From Desulforapulum sp034007745 (GTDB lineage: Bacteria; Desulfobacterota; Desulfobacteria; Desulfobacterales; Desulfobacteraceae), in contig JAVEQI010000016.1 in assembly GCA_034007745.1 (NCBI GenBank), positions 1-64,000 of the forward strand: a stretch of 64,000 nt of DNA. Direction: 5' to 3'. The notes beneath the pieces are model-generated. The model made no database searches. It was not told the origin of the DNA and saw only the letters and a list, made by a program, of their open reading frames with translations. Of the stretch, positions 24,933 to 34,900 are shown one piece after another. Positions within the stretch are counted from its first letter, which is position 1, and each line of letters begins with the position of its first letter. A program made the position numbers and the translations under genes.

Positions 24933-25340
24933 CTATCTCCTTTCCACGAATCTGGTTTTTACGGAAAGTTTATGGGCTGCAAGACGGAGAGCCTCCTGGG
25001 CAAGTTCCCTTGGAACTCCCTCCATTTCGTAGAGGATTCTGCCGGGTTTAATGGCCGCAACCCATGCATCAGTCGGACCTTTACCCTTACCCATCCTGAC
25101 TTCAGCAGGCTTTTTGGTGACCGGCTTGTCCGGAAAAAATCTGATCCAGGTTTTTCCGGTTCTCTTGATCTTACGGGTCATGGCAATACGAGCTGCTTCT
25201 ATCTGACGTGCATTTATATATCCGCATTCGACGGCCTGAAGTCCGAAATCACCAAAGGTGAGGTCAGTCCCCTGGGAGGGTTTGCCCTTGAGGCGCCCCC
25301 GCATTCGTTTGCGGTATTTCATTTTTTTAGGACTCAGCAT
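24933..25340 (-). CDS. rplP: Ribosomal protein L16
   Basis: 135 aa; shapes the A site of 50S. MLSPKKMKYRKRMRGRLKG and RIFPDKPVTKKPAEVRMGKG-like WIRFFPDKPVTKKPAEVRM are conserved. Overlap with rpmC is absent (4 bases between). Confidence 0.97.
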   Translation of the reverse strand: MLSPKKMKYRKRMRGRLKGKPSQGTDLTFGDFGLQAVECGYINARQIEAARIAMTRKIKRTGKTWIRFFPDKPVTKKPAEVRMGKGKGPTDAWVAAIKPGRILYEMEGVPRELAQEALRLAAHKLSVKTRFVERR

Positions 25341-25364
25341 TTATTTATCTCCTGACTGACTCAT

Positions 25365-26012
25365 TTACGCTTTCACGTTTCGTTCCACATTCAGAACTTC
25401 ACCCTTGAAGATAAAGGTCTTGATACCAATGGCACCATAGCTGGTCCTGGCCTCTGTAAAACCATAATCAACATCTGCTCTAAGGGTGTGCAGTGGAATT
25501 CTACCCTCTTTGTACCATTCGGTTCTTGCCATCTCGGCACCGCCCAGACGTCCGGCACAGATGATCTTGATACCCTGGGCACCAAAACGCATGGCCGAAG
25601 AAACGCTTCTCTTCATGGCCCGCCTGAAGGCTATTCGACGTTCAAGCTGGGCTGAGATGTTCTCAGCTACAAGCTGTGCATCAATCTCAGGACGACGAAC
25701 CTCCTGGATATCTATCAGTACTTCAGGAGTGATCATCTGCTCTATTTCTTTCTTTAAAAGGGCGATCTCGCTGCCCTTTTTACCGATGATGATACCGGGT
25801 CTTGCGGCAAAAACCCTGATCCTGATCCTTTTTGTAAAACGCTCAATCTCGATCTTTGAAATGCCAGCATGGAAAAGCTTCTTTTTCAGAAACTCTCTGA
25901 GTTTAAAGTCTTCAAGCACGAAATCTGCGTAGTTTTTATCTGCGTACCACCTGGAATCCCAGGTTTTAACGATGTTTAATCTTAATCCGATTGGATTTAC
26001 TTTCTGACCCAA
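25365..26012 (-). CDS. rpsC: Ribosomal protein S3
   Basis: 215 aa; mRNA entry channel protein with KH domain. MGQKVNPIGLRLNIVKTWDS, the KH loop GIIIGKKGSEI, and GRLGGAEMARTEWYKEGR are seen. Confidence 0.97.
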   Translation of the reverse strand: MGQKVNPIGLRLNIVKTWDSRWYADKNYADFVLEDFKLREFLKKKLFHAGISKIEIERFTKRIRIRVFAARPGIIIGKKGSEIALLKKEIEQMITPEVLIDIQEVRRPEIDAQLVAENISAQLERRIAFRRAMKRSVSSAMRFGAQGIKIICAGRLGGAEMARTEWYKEGRIPLHTLRADVDYGFTEARTSYGAIGIKTFIFKGEVLNVERNVKA

Positions 26013-26027
26013 GCCTTTGCCCTCCCT

Positions 26028-26366
26028 TTAGTAGACCGTTGTATCGACAATTACAGTGAGGTGGCTGGATCTTTTCAGAATCCTAGCTCCCCGTCCCCTG
26101 GCCCTGGGCCTGAAACGTTTGAGCGTCGGACCCTGGTCAACAATAATGTTCTTAACCCTGAGATCGTCAACATCCATCTCATGGTTGTGCTCGGCATTTG
26201 CAACCGCCGAACCTAGGGCTTTTGCGATAATTTCTGCGGCCTTTAAAGGCATGAACTTAAGCATGTTCAATGCGTCTTCAACTTTTTGTCCCTTGATCAC
26301 GTCCACCGGGCCACGTAACTTCTGCGGTGAGATACGGACATATTTAGTAACTGATTTAACTTCCAT
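26028..26366 (-). CDS. rplV: Ribosomal protein L22
   Basis: 112 aa; its hairpin lines the exit tunnel. YVRISPQKLRGPVDVIKG at the start and RFRPRARGRGARILKRSSHL in the tunnel hairpin. Confidence 0.97.
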   Translation of the reverse strand: MEVKSVTKYVRISPQKLRGPVDVIKGQKVEDALNMLKFMPLKAAEIIAKALGSAVANAEHNHEMDVDDLRVKNIIVDQGPTLKRFRPRARGRGARILKRSSHLTVIVDTTVY

Positions 26367-26398
26367 TTGAATATCCTTTAGCTTTTAAACCCGCCGGG

Positions 26399-26677
26399 TT
26401 ATCTCATCTTGGTTTTTTTGTCACCGGCGTGCCCGTAAAAGGTACGGGTGGGTGAAAATTCACCGAGTTTATGCCCAACCATGTTTTCAGTTACAAAAAC
26501 CGGGACGAATTTTTTACCATTATGCACAGCAAGGGTAAGTCCTACCATATCTGGAAATATGGTTGATCTCCTTGACCAGGTTTTGATCACTTTTTTGCTT
26601 CTTATTTCCTGTGCAGCCAGCACCTTTTGTAAAAGCTCCTGGGCGATGTACGGGCCTTTTTTTAACGATCTTGGCAT
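26399..26677 (-). CDS. rpsS: Ribosomal protein S19
   Basis: 92 aa; 30S head. MPRSLKKGPYIAQELLQKV and HKLGEFSPTRTFYGHAGDKK match closely. Confidence 0.97.
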   Translation of the reverse strand: MPRSLKKGPYIAQELLQKVLAAQEIRSKKVIKTWSRRSTIFPDMVGLTLAVHNGKKFVPVFVTENMVGHKLGEFSPTRTFYGHAGDKKTKMR

Positions 26678-26690
26678 ATCAGATCACCTA

Positions 26691-27521
26691 TTATTTCCTT
26701 TTAGTTCTTTTTTTAACGATGTACTGATCAGATCTCTTGTTCGTCCGGGTGTTGTAGCCCTTTGTGAGAATACCCCACGGGCTGCATGGATGTCTGCCAC
26801 CTGAAGATCTACCCTCACCACCACCCATGGGATGATCCACGGGGTTCATTGCAACACCTCTGACTGAAGGACGACGACCGAGCCATCTTGACCGACCTGC
26901 CTTGCCAAGCTTTAGATCTGCGTGTTTTTCATTGCCGACCCTGCCTATGGTTGCCTTACACTTTATGTGAATCATACGAACTTCACCCGAAGGAAGAAGC
27001 ACTTGGGCGTATTTACCCTCTTTGGCCATGAGACGGGCAAAGGCACCGGCACTTCTAACGACCTGACCGCCCTTTTCCATCTTCAGCTCTATATTATGAA
27101 TTCGAGTTCCCAGGGGAATATTCTCCAGGGGAAGGCAGTTGCCGGGTTTTATATCGGCATTGGGGCCTGTCTCGATTGTATCTCCTACATTGATCTCCCT
27201 TGGTGCAAGAATATATCTCTTCTCACCGTCGGCATAAACAAGAAGGGCAATGCGTGCGCTTCTGTTGGGATCATATTCGATGGCTGAAACCTTTGCCGGA
27301 ATTCCATCCTTGTCCCGTTTAAAATCAATGATACGATAGTGGCGTTTTGCTCCGCCGCCCCTGTGTCTGCTGGTTATTCTACCGTGTGCGTTACGACCAC
27401 CCGTTTTTTTAAGCCGTGCGAGAAGACTCTTTTCCGGCTGGGTCTTTGTGATCTCCTCAAAGGAATGGTATTCCTGAGCTCTTCTTCCGGGTGATGTCGG
27501 TTTAGTCTTTAATATTGACAT
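26691..27521 (-). CDS. rplB: Ribosomal protein L2
   Basis: 276 aa; needed for subunit joining and the peptidyl transferase centre. GRITSRHRGGGAKRHYRIID in the N-terminal part and the conserved GVAMNPVDHPMGGGEGRS loop. Confidence 0.97.
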   Translation of the reverse strand: MSILKTKPTSPGRRAQEYHSFEEITKTQPEKSLLARLKKTGGRNAHGRITSRHRGGGAKRHYRIIDFKRDKDGIPAKVSAIEYDPNRSARIALLVYADGEKRYILAPREINVGDTIETGPNADIKPGNCLPLENIPLGTRIHNIELKMEKGGQVVRSAGAFARLMAKEGKYAQVLLPSGEVRMIHIKCKATIGRVGNEKHADLKLGKAGRSRWLGRRPSVRGVAMNPVDHPMGGGEGRSSGGRHPCSPWGILTKGYNTRTNKRSDQYIVKKRTKRK

Positions 27522-27533
27522 GTCTACCTCTTT

Positions 27534-27821
27534 TTAAACACCTTCAAAAAAATCAATTCTCTGCCCAGGCATAAGCTTGACAATGGCTTTTTTCCAATTG
27601 CGTCTCTTGCCGACAATCCTGCCACGCTGTTTGACCTTTCCCTTAATCTGCATGGTTTTCACTGCCTGAACCCTGGTATTGAAAATTTTTTCAATTGCGT
27701 TTTTAATGTCTACCCGGTTTGCGTCTCTTGCGACCTCAAAAGAGATCTGGTTGTATGTCTCTTTCTGCAGAGTGGTCTTCTCTGTATTGATGGGACGTCT
27801 TATGATGTCAAACTCTCTCAT
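27534..27821 (-). CDS. rplW: Ribosomal protein L23
   Basis: 95 aa; exit-site docking protein for trigger factor and SRP. IIRRPINTEKTTLQKETYNQ and GKRRNWKKAIVKL. Its ATG overlaps the rplD stop by 4 bases. Confidence 0.97.
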   Translation of the reverse strand: MREFDIIRRPINTEKTTLQKETYNQISFEVARDANRVDIKNAIEKIFNTRVQAVKTMQIKGKVKQRGRIVGKRRNWKKAIVKLMPGQRIDFFEGV

Positions 27822-28441
27822 CTTGTAAACCTCCCCTCAATTTCTTTGATTGCCGACTCAAGCAAAAGAAGATTGTCATACTTCAGGATATCATACACGT
27901 TGAGCCCCTCTGTGGGGATAACCTTTACATCTGGAACGTTTCTGGCAGACAGGACAAGGTTTTTATCCTTTCCGTTAATAACGATCAGCGTATTTTTAAG
28001 GCCAAGGCGATCGATAATGGAATCGAACTCCTTTGTCTTGATGGTATCCATTGCAAATGTGTCGATGACAGAGAGTTCGTTTGCGGCAAACTTTGCACTC
28101 AACGCCATTTTAAGGGCCAGGGCCCTTACCTTCTTGGGAATAGAGTACTCGTAGGACCGTGGAGATGGTCCAAAAATAACCCCGCCGCCCCTTCTAAGGG
28201 GTGATTTAACAGAGCCGGCACGTGCGTTGCCGGTTCCCTTTTGCCTGTAAAGTTTTCTTGTGCTCCCGGAGACATCGGAACGTCCTTTGGTCTGGGCCGT
28301 TCCACTCCTTCTCTTTGCCAGCTGCATCCTTACCACATCGTGCAGCACACTCTTCTTTACAGGAATGCTGAATACCTCGTCGGATAGAGTAGTCTCAGAG
28401 ACCTTTTCACCCGACCTGTTCAATACATCTACAGCAGCCAT
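27818..28441 (-). CDS. rplD: Ribosomal protein L4
   Basis: 207 aa; tunnel constriction protein and, in E. coli, repressor of the S10 operon. SDVSGSTRKLYRQKGTGNAR and GGVIFGPSPRSYEYSIPKK are conserved. I prefer the ATG at 28441 (GAGG 6 bases upstream, family-like MAAVDVLN start) over the ATG four codons earlier. An unusually long spacer separates it from rplC. Confidence 0.95.
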   Translation of the reverse strand: MAAVDVLNRSGEKVSETTLSDEVFSIPVKKSVLHDVVRMQLAKRRSGTAQTKGRSDVSGSTRKLYRQKGTGNARAGSVKSPLRRGGGVIFGPSPRSYEYSIPKKVRALALKMALSAKFAANELSVIDTFAMDTIKTKEFDSIIDRLGLKNTLIVINGKDKNLVLSARNVPDVKVIPTEGLNVYDILKYDNLLLLESAIKEIEGRFTR

Positions 28442-28625
28442 ATCCTTCCTCATCTTACTTTAGCGGCCGTGCTTCACTGCGATAATCGTTGCAATACCCA
28501 CGGCCGCATTTATAAATCGTATTAAACCCCGGGGGGGCAATACAAACTTGTCTACCGGATTCTGGTTGAACCGGTTTAATTCATGCCCTTTGTCACCCAT
28601 GAACTCAGGCATTATGCCGTTAAAA
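28442..28625 (-). other. Long spacer inside the S10 operon (rplC-rplD)
   Basis: About 180 bases where other gaps in this operon are mostly 10-35. Contains a perfect 9-bp inverted repeat GCGGCCGTG (28463-28471) and CACGGCCGC (28499-28507) and a run of seven G. A 62-codon minus-strand frame crosses it but resembles no protein. It looks like inserted repeat or a regulatory leader for rplD. Confidence 0.5.
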
Positions 28626-29249
28626 CTATACGGCCTTCCGGATCTCAAGGACCCCTGTTTTCCAGCCTGGGACGGGGCCTTTGATCATCACAAGATTTTC
28701 ATCCGGACGGATATCGATGATCTCAAGATTCTTAACAGTCTTTCTGTCAACTCCCATGTGACCGGGCATTTTTTTACCCTTTACAACCCTTGCAGGCCAG
28801 GCAGAGCAGCCGATGGAACCGGGTTTACGATGATTCCTGGAACCGTGGGTCTCAGGACCCCTTGAAAACCCGTAGCGCTTAATGGTTCCGGCAAAACCAC
28901 GACCCTTTGTAGTCCCTGACACATTGACCTTATCACCAATGGCAAAGTTCTCGAGCCCGATGGTCTGGCCGACTTCAAACTCGTCCGGACTGTCCACATG
29001 AAATTCTCTGACAACGTTGAATCCCGTGGAACCGCTCTTGGAGAAGTGACCGGTTTTGGGTCGGTTGCACTTTGAAAGAGGCCGCTCATCAAACCCGAGC
29101 TGAAGGGCATTGTAACCGTCGGTCTGGCTTGCCTTGACCTGGGTAACCACACAGGGGCCAAGCTTTACAACGGTCACGGGGACAAGCGTTCCATCTGCTG
29201 TGTACACGCTTGTCATGCCGATTTTTTTCCCTAATATTCCTTTAAACAT
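28626..29249 (-). CDS. rplC: Ribosomal protein L3
   Basis: 207 aa; reaches into the peptidyl transferase centre. GILGKKIGMTSVYTADGTLV, then the loop GRGFAGTIKRYGFSRGPETH and HRKPGSIG. Typical length. Confidence 0.97.
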   Translation of the reverse strand: MFKGILGKKIGMTSVYTADGTLVPVTVVKLGPCVVTQVKASQTDGYNALQLGFDERPLSKCNRPKTGHFSKSGSTGFNVVREFHVDSPDEFEVGQTIGLENFAIGDKVNVSGTTKGRGFAGTIKRYGFSRGPETHGSRNHRKPGSIGCSAWPARVVKGKKMPGHMGVDRKTVKNLEIIDIRPDENLVMIKGPVPGWKTGVLEIRKAV

Positions 29250-29270
29250 GATAACTTCCTGATCTCTTGG

Positions 29271-29579
29271 CTATAGTTTTATCTCAACATCAACACCTGG
29301 TGAAAGATCAAGCTTCATAAGCGCATCCACGGTCTGTTGGGTGGGTTCCATGATATCCATCAGACGTTTATGGGTTCTGATCTCAAACTGCTCCCTTGAT
29401 TTCTTGTTAACATGGGGAGAACGCAGAACACAGAACTTGTTGATCTCTGTGGGCAAAGGGATAGGTCCTACCACCTTTGCACCAGTTTTTCTTGCGGTGT
29501 CAACAATATCAATGGATGACTGGTCAAGGAGCTTATGATCATACGCCTTTAGCCTGATCCTGATTTTGGTCTTTATCAT
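29271..29579 (-). CDS. rpsJ: Ribosomal protein S10
   Basis: 102 aa; 30S head and NusE in antitermination with NusB. KIRIRLKAYDHKLLDQS and VLRSPHVNKKSREQFEIRTH are diagnostic. It follows tuf by 19 bases, so the str and S10 operons appear joined. Confidence 0.97.
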   Translation of the reverse strand: MIKTKIRIRLKAYDHKLLDQSSIDIVDTARKTGAKVVGPIPLPTEINKFCVLRSPHVNKKSREQFEIRTHKRLMDIMEPTQQTVDALMKLDLSPGVDVEIKL

Positions 29580-29598
29580 AACAGTCTCGTTCTCTCGC

Positions 29599-30792
29599 CT
29601 ATTCGATTATTTCACCGATAACACCGGCACCGACGGTACGTCCGCCTTCTCTTATCGCAAACCGGAGCTCTTTTTCCATGGCAATGGGAGCAATGAGTTC
29701 AGCTTCGATGGCCGCATTATCACCAGGCATGATCATCTCAACACCTTCGGGCAGGGTAAGAACTCCTGTCACGTCCGTGGTCCTGAAGAAAAACTGGGGT
29801 CTGTAACCGCTGAAAAAAGGTGTGTGCCGTCCGCCCTCTTCCTTGCTCAGGCAGTAAATCTCAGCCTTGAACTTGGTATGGGGAGTAATTGTTCCGGGTT
29901 TAGCAACAACCTGGCCACGCTCAACGGCCTCACGTTTGGTACCCCTGAGAAGAAGTCCAACGTTATCGCCTGCCCTTCCCTCATCAAGAAGCTTGCGGAA
30001 CATCTCGACACCCGTGCAGATGGTTTTGGTGGTCTCACGAATACCAACAAGCTCAACCTCTTCACCGGTCTTGATGATGCCTCGGTCGATCCTGCCTGTC
30101 ACAACGGTTCCACGACCTGAGATGGAAAAGACATCTTCAATGGGCATGAGGAAGTCCTTATCCGTGTCACGAATTGGCTCCTTCACATACTCATCAAGAA
30201 CCTTCAACAGCTCATGAATGGGTTTTGCTGCAGGATCATCCGATGTCTCGGCCTCAAGAGCCCTGAGTGCTGAGCCTCTGATAATGGGTGTATCGTCTCC
30301 GGGGAACTCGTACTTGGTCAAAAGCTCCTGGAGCTCCATCTCGACAAGCTCAATGAGCTCTTCGTCATCAACCATGTCACATTTGTTGAGGAAAACAACA
30401 ATGCTTGGAACACCAACCTGACGGGCAAGCAGGATATGCTCACGGGTCTGGGGCATGGGACCGTCATCTGCAGATACAACCAGAATGGCGCCATCCATCT
30501 GGGCAGCTCCCGTGATCATGTTTTTAATGTAGTCAGCATGGCCCGGGCAGTCCACATGGGCGTAATGACGGTTTTCAGTCTCGTACTCCACATGGGAGGT
30601 AGAGATGGTGATTCCCCTCTCTCTCTCTTCCGGGGCCTTGTCAATGTCGTCAAAGGCGACAAGGGTGCCGTGGCCCAGAAGTGAAGCATGCTTTGTGATT
30701 GCAGCGGTAAGTGTAGTCTTGCCATGGTCGATATGACCGATGGTACCAATGTTAACGTGGGGCTTAGTTCGATCAAATTTTTCTTTAGCCAT
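29599..30792 (-). CDS. tuf: Elongation factor Tu
   Basis: 397 aa GTPase that delivers aminoacyl-tRNA. G1 GHIDHGKTTLTAAI, G3 DCPGHADY, G4 NKCDMVDD, then the two beta-barrel domains (about 210-397). It follows rpsG by 50 bases, with no fusA between. A fragment of a second tuf lies at 44340-44388. Confidence 0.97.
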   Translation of the reverse strand: MAKEKFDRTKPHVNIGTIGHIDHGKTTLTAAITKHASLLGHGTLVAFDDIDKAPEERERGITISTSHVEYETENRHYAHVDCPGHADYIKNMITGAAQMDGAILVVSADDGPMPQTREHILLARQVGVPSIVVFLNKCDMVDDEELIELVEMELQELLTKYEFPGDDTPIIRGSALRALEAETSDDPAAKPIHELLKVLDEYVKEPIRDTDKDFLMPIEDVFSISGRGTVVTGRIDRGIIKTGEEVELVGIRETTKTICTGVEMFRKLLDEGRAGDNVGLLLRGTKREAVERGQVVAKPGTITPHTKFKAEIYCLSKEEGGRHTPFFSGYRPQFFFRTTDVTGVLTLPEGVEMIMPGDNAAIEAELIAPIAMEKELRFAIREGGRTVGAGVIGEIIE

Positions 30793-30842
30793 CTTAAACT
30801 CTCCCTCCCTGATATATCAACAGGATATTCTTTTTTGCTGTT

Positions 30843-31310
30843 TTACCAACGAAAGTGGGCAAAAGCCTTGTTGGCCTCTGCCATCTTATGTGTATCTTCT
30901 TTTTTCTTCACCGCACCGCCCCTCTCATTGTAGGCATCGAGGAGTTCTGCTGCGAGTTTGTTGGACAATCCCTTTTCAGAACGGGTTTTGCTGAATCGAA
31001 GCAACCATCTGAAGGCAAGGGCAGTCTGCCTGGAGGATTTAACTTCAGTAGGCACCTGGTAGGTTGACCCGCCGACCCTTCTGGACTTGACCTCAACCGA
31101 AGGACGGATGTTACCGATGGCTTTTTCAAAAACCTTGAGCGATGATTCGCCGAGTTTTTCCTCGACAATACCCATGGCTTCACTGAACACCTTCTCAGCA
31201 ACACTTTTTTTGCCATCCCGCATAATACAGTTAACGAACTTCACCGAGATGTGTTCGTCCTTGTTAACGGCATTTTTTAAATGCCCCGATACTATTTTTT
31301 TTCTCGCCAT
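30843..31310 (-). CDS. rpsG: Ribosomal protein S7
   Basis: 155 aa; initiator of 30S head assembly. EKVFSEAMGIVEEKLGESS, VEVKSRRVGGSTYQVPTEV and ANKAFAHFRW at the end are standard. In E. coli it represses the str operon. Confidence 0.97.
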   Translation of the reverse strand: MARKKIVSGHLKNAVNKDEHISVKFVNCIMRDGKKSVAEKVFSEAMGIVEEKLGESSLKVFEKAIGNIRPSVEVKSRRVGGSTYQVPTEVKSSRQTALAFRWLLRFSKTRSEKGLSNKLAAELLDAYNERGGAVKKKEDTHKMAEANKAFAHFRW

Positions 31311-31375
31311 GTATCCACCAATTCCTAATCTTGATTCAAAAACATCCGGGCATTATCCCATGCCGAACATTTTGA

Positions 31376-31753
31376 TTATTTGGGCCGTTTTGCTCCATAC
31401 TTGGACCTGCCCTGTTTTCTATCTTCAACGCCAAGGGTATCCAGGGTGCCCCTCACTATATGATACCGGACACCGGGAAGATCCTTTACCCTCCCGCCCC
31501 TGACAAGGACAACCGAGTGCTCCTGAAGGTTGTGGCCCATGCCTGGGATATAAGCAGCCACTTCAAGACCCGTTGTCAATCTCACCCTTGCAACTTTTCG
31601 AAGAGCCGAGTTGGGTTTCTTGGGTGTGGATGTATAAACCCTGGTGCACACACCTCGTTTTTGAGGACCGCCCTTAAGTGCAGGGGTACTGATCTTGTCT
31701 CCTGCATTGGTCTTTTTTCTACTTTTTCTAACCAGCTGATTAATGGTTGGCAT
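31376..31753 (-). CDS. rpsL: Ribosomal protein S12
   Basis: 125 aa; decoding-site protein. TPKKPNSALRKVARVRL and GGRVKDLPGVRYHIVRG keep the lysines whose change gives streptomycin resistance, so the target looks wild type. First gene behind its own promoter. Confidence 0.97.
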   Translation of the reverse strand: MPTINQLVRKSRKKTNAGDKISTPALKGGPQKRGVCTRVYTSTPKKPNSALRKVARVRLTTGLEVAAYIPGMGHNLQEHSVVLVRGGRVKDLPGVRYHIVRGTLDTLGVEDRKQGRSKYGAKRPK

Positions 31754-31812
31754 ACCGTAATAACGCTCCTTATCGAATATTTTCGAATCATCCTGTGCGA
31801 CAAAATGTAAGA

Positions 31813-31841
31813 TTATTATACATAACCATACATTTTGTCAA
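31813..31841 (-). promoter_or_regulatory. Strong sigma-70-like promoter for rpsL/str operon
   Basis: On the minus strand TTGACA (31836-31841) is followed after 17 bases by TAATAA (31813-31818); TATAAT also fits at 31815-31820 with a 15-base spacer. It faces rpsL 60 bases away. Confidence 0.75.
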
Positions 31842-31874
31842 GTTTTTTGTTTTTTATATGAAAAAGCAGATACT

Positions 31875-31924
31875 GGGTATTGGGTATTGGGTTTTTACCC
31901 AACACCCAACACCCAACACCCACT
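31875..31924 (-). repeat. Heptad array, GGGT/ACCC family, forming an 18-bp hairpin after rpoC
   Basis: Plus-strand units GGGTATT (2.5 copies) are followed by TTTT and ACCCAAC units. The halves pair over 18 bp (31875-31892 with 31897-31914; two G-U pairs in the RNA made from the minus strand). The rpoC stop codon overlaps the edge (31923-31925). With the nearby T run it may act as terminator or 3-prime stabiliser. Confidence 0.75.
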
Positions 31925-34900
31925 AAACAGCTACACCCTCTCCAGCCTCAATGGCAATATCCTTATAAGCCCCATAACCCGTTCCAGCCGGAATCAGCCG
32001 TCCCATGATCACGTTTTCCTTCAAACCCTTGAGTTCATCCAGGCGGCCCTGCATGCTGGCCTCGGTCAGAACCTTGGTCGTCTCCTGGAAGGAAGCCGCT
32101 GAAATAAAGCTGTCCGTTGCAAGGGACGCTTTGGTGATACCGAGGATCAGGGGCTCACCCCTTGCAGGCTCGCCGCCCTTTTGAACAACGGCCCTGTTGG
32201 CTGCGGCAAATCTTGCCCGGTCCACCTGCTCGTCCGGGATAAAATCTGTGTCTCCAACATCGATCACCTTGACCCTGCGCATCATCTGACCGATAACCAC
32301 CTCGATGTGCTTGTCGTTGATCCTTACTCCCTGGAGACGGTAAACCTCCTGCACCTCATCCACCAGATAGCGGGCCAGGGCAACCTCACCCTTGATATTC
32401 AAGATGTCCTGGGGGTTGGCACTGCCGCCGATCAGCTGTTCACCGGCCTTGACATAATCACCGTCGTAAACTGATACATGGCGGCCCTTGGGAATCATAT
32501 ACTCCCTTTTTTCACCGACATCCGTGGGCGTTACCGTTACCTTCTGCTTGCCCTTGGTTCCCTTAGACACGGTGATGTACCCGTCGATCTCGGTCAGGAC
32601 CGTAGGTTCCTTGGGCTTTCTCACCTCAAAAAGCTCGGCCACCCTGGGAAGACCTCCGGTAATATCCTTGGTCTTTGATGTTGCCCTGGGAAGCTTTGCA
32701 ATGATGTCACCGGCCATGACCTGATCGTCCTCGTCCACCATTAGAATGGCATTGACAGGAAGAAAGTAGCGAACCACTGCACTTCCACCGGGTAATTTTA
32801 CTCCCTTACCCTCCTGGTCCCTGAAGGTGATCCTGGGCCTTACATCTGCGAGTTTACTCTCGATGATGGTCCGGCTCACCTTGCCCGTCACCTGGTCGAT
32901 CTTTTCCTGAACAGTTGCACCGGCCTCAATGTCGGCATACCTGACCCTGCCGCTCACCTCCGTGATGATGGGAGTTGTAAAGGGATCCCATTCGGCAATT
33001 CTGTCACCTACCTCAACCTCCTGACCCTCTTTAACAAGCAGGGTGGCGCCGTAGATGATGTCGTCTTTGGCACGTTCCCTTCCCTCGGGGCCGACAATGG
33101 AAAATCCGCCGCCCTTACGGTTCATGACAATCTGCTTGTCCTCTGCCGTTGTAACGATCTGAATGTTTTCGTTGAGCTTTATGATTCCTGCGACCCTTGC
33201 CTTGATCTCGGCAACCTCGACCTTTCTGCTTGCAGTACCGCCTATATGAAAGGTTCTCATGGTCAGCTGGGTTCCGGGCTCGCCAATGGACTGGGCCGCC
33301 ATGATGCCGACGGCCTGGCCGATATCCACGGTCTTGCCATAGGCAAGGTCACGGCCATAGCACCGGGCGCACACACCGGTCTTGGCCTTGCAGGTCAAAA
33401 CGCTCCTGATCTTGACGCTTGTAACACCAGCGGCCTCAATACGCTCGACCATGGTCTCATCAAGTTCAACATTCCTCTCAACAATGATCTCGTCCTTGTA
33501 AAGGTCCCTTACTTCATCCTGGGTTACCCGGCCAAGAATACGCTCTCCAAGACTCTGGATCACCTCACCACCCTCCAGAAGGGACTCAACCTCGACTCCC
33601 ATCAGGGTTCCACAGTCCTCCTCGGAAACGGTGCAGTCCTGGGCAACGTCGGCGAGCCTTCTTGTAAGATAACCTGAGTTGGCCGTCTTCAGCGCTGTAT
33701 CGGCAAGGCCCTTTCTGGCACCATGGGTGGAAATAAAGTACTGGAGAACAGTCAGACCCTCTCGGAAACATGCGGTGATGGGATTCTCGATGATCTCCCC
33801 TGAGGGCTTGGCCATCAAGCCTCGCATACCTGCAAGCTGACGCATCTGGTCCTTGCTGCCCCTGGCGCCTGAGTCAGCCATCATATAAACGGCGTTGAGG
33901 ATATCTCCCTTGGGTCCCTTGTAGTTCTTGGAACTTGCGGGATTTTTCATCACCTCCATCATGGCATCGGCAATATCATCGGTGCTCTTGGCCCAGATAT
34001 CCACCACCTTATTGTACTTTTCACCCTGGGTGATCAGACCCTCGGAATACTGATCTTTGATGTCGATCACGTTTTTTTGCGCCTCTTCGATGATCTCCCA
34101 TTTATTGTCCGGGATGATCATGTCATCAATGCAGATGGACAGCCCCCCAAGGGTCGAATATTTATATCCTATATCCTTGAGCCTGTCGGCCAGAACCACT
34201 GTCTCCTTGATGCCGATGTTCCGGTAGGCGTAATCCACAAGTTCCCTGATCGCAGATTTGGTCATAAGCCTGTTCACCAGATGGAAGGGAATGGTGGTCT
34301 CCCGCTGATCCACCCGGAAAATGTTGTAAAATCCGCCGGATTCGATCACGTCGGAAAACTGACCTTTGGTTAATCCGTATAGCTGCTCTGCCTTGATCTC
34401 GGAAACCTGAAAAATATTCTTAAACTCCTTACGGGTAAGAATACCGGTAACCGCCTTTGCACCGGCTGACTTGTCAGAGTATTGATCTGAGACACTGTCA
34501 AAGGGTTTTCCGCCTTTAAGTTCCTGAAGGGCCTCAGCTGCTATTGCTCGATCTGACACCCTGATCCTGCTCATGTTGAGGAGGGTGTCACCGGGGATGA
34601 TCTCCCACAGAAGTATCCTGCCGCAGGTGGTGTCGTGCATCTTACCGTCAATACGAACCTTAATATTGGCGTTAAGATCAATGGCCTTTGCATCAAAGGC
34701 AGACCTCACCTCGGCTGTATTGGCAAAACTGCTGCCCTCACCGGGCATATCAGGCACACCCCGGGTCATATAATAGATGCCGAGGACAATATCCTGGGTG
34801 GGAACAATCACGGGCTGACCATTGGCCGGCGACAGAATGTTATTGCTGGCCAGCATCAGTATCCTTGCCTCGAGCTGGGCTTCAAGGGAAAGGGGAACAT

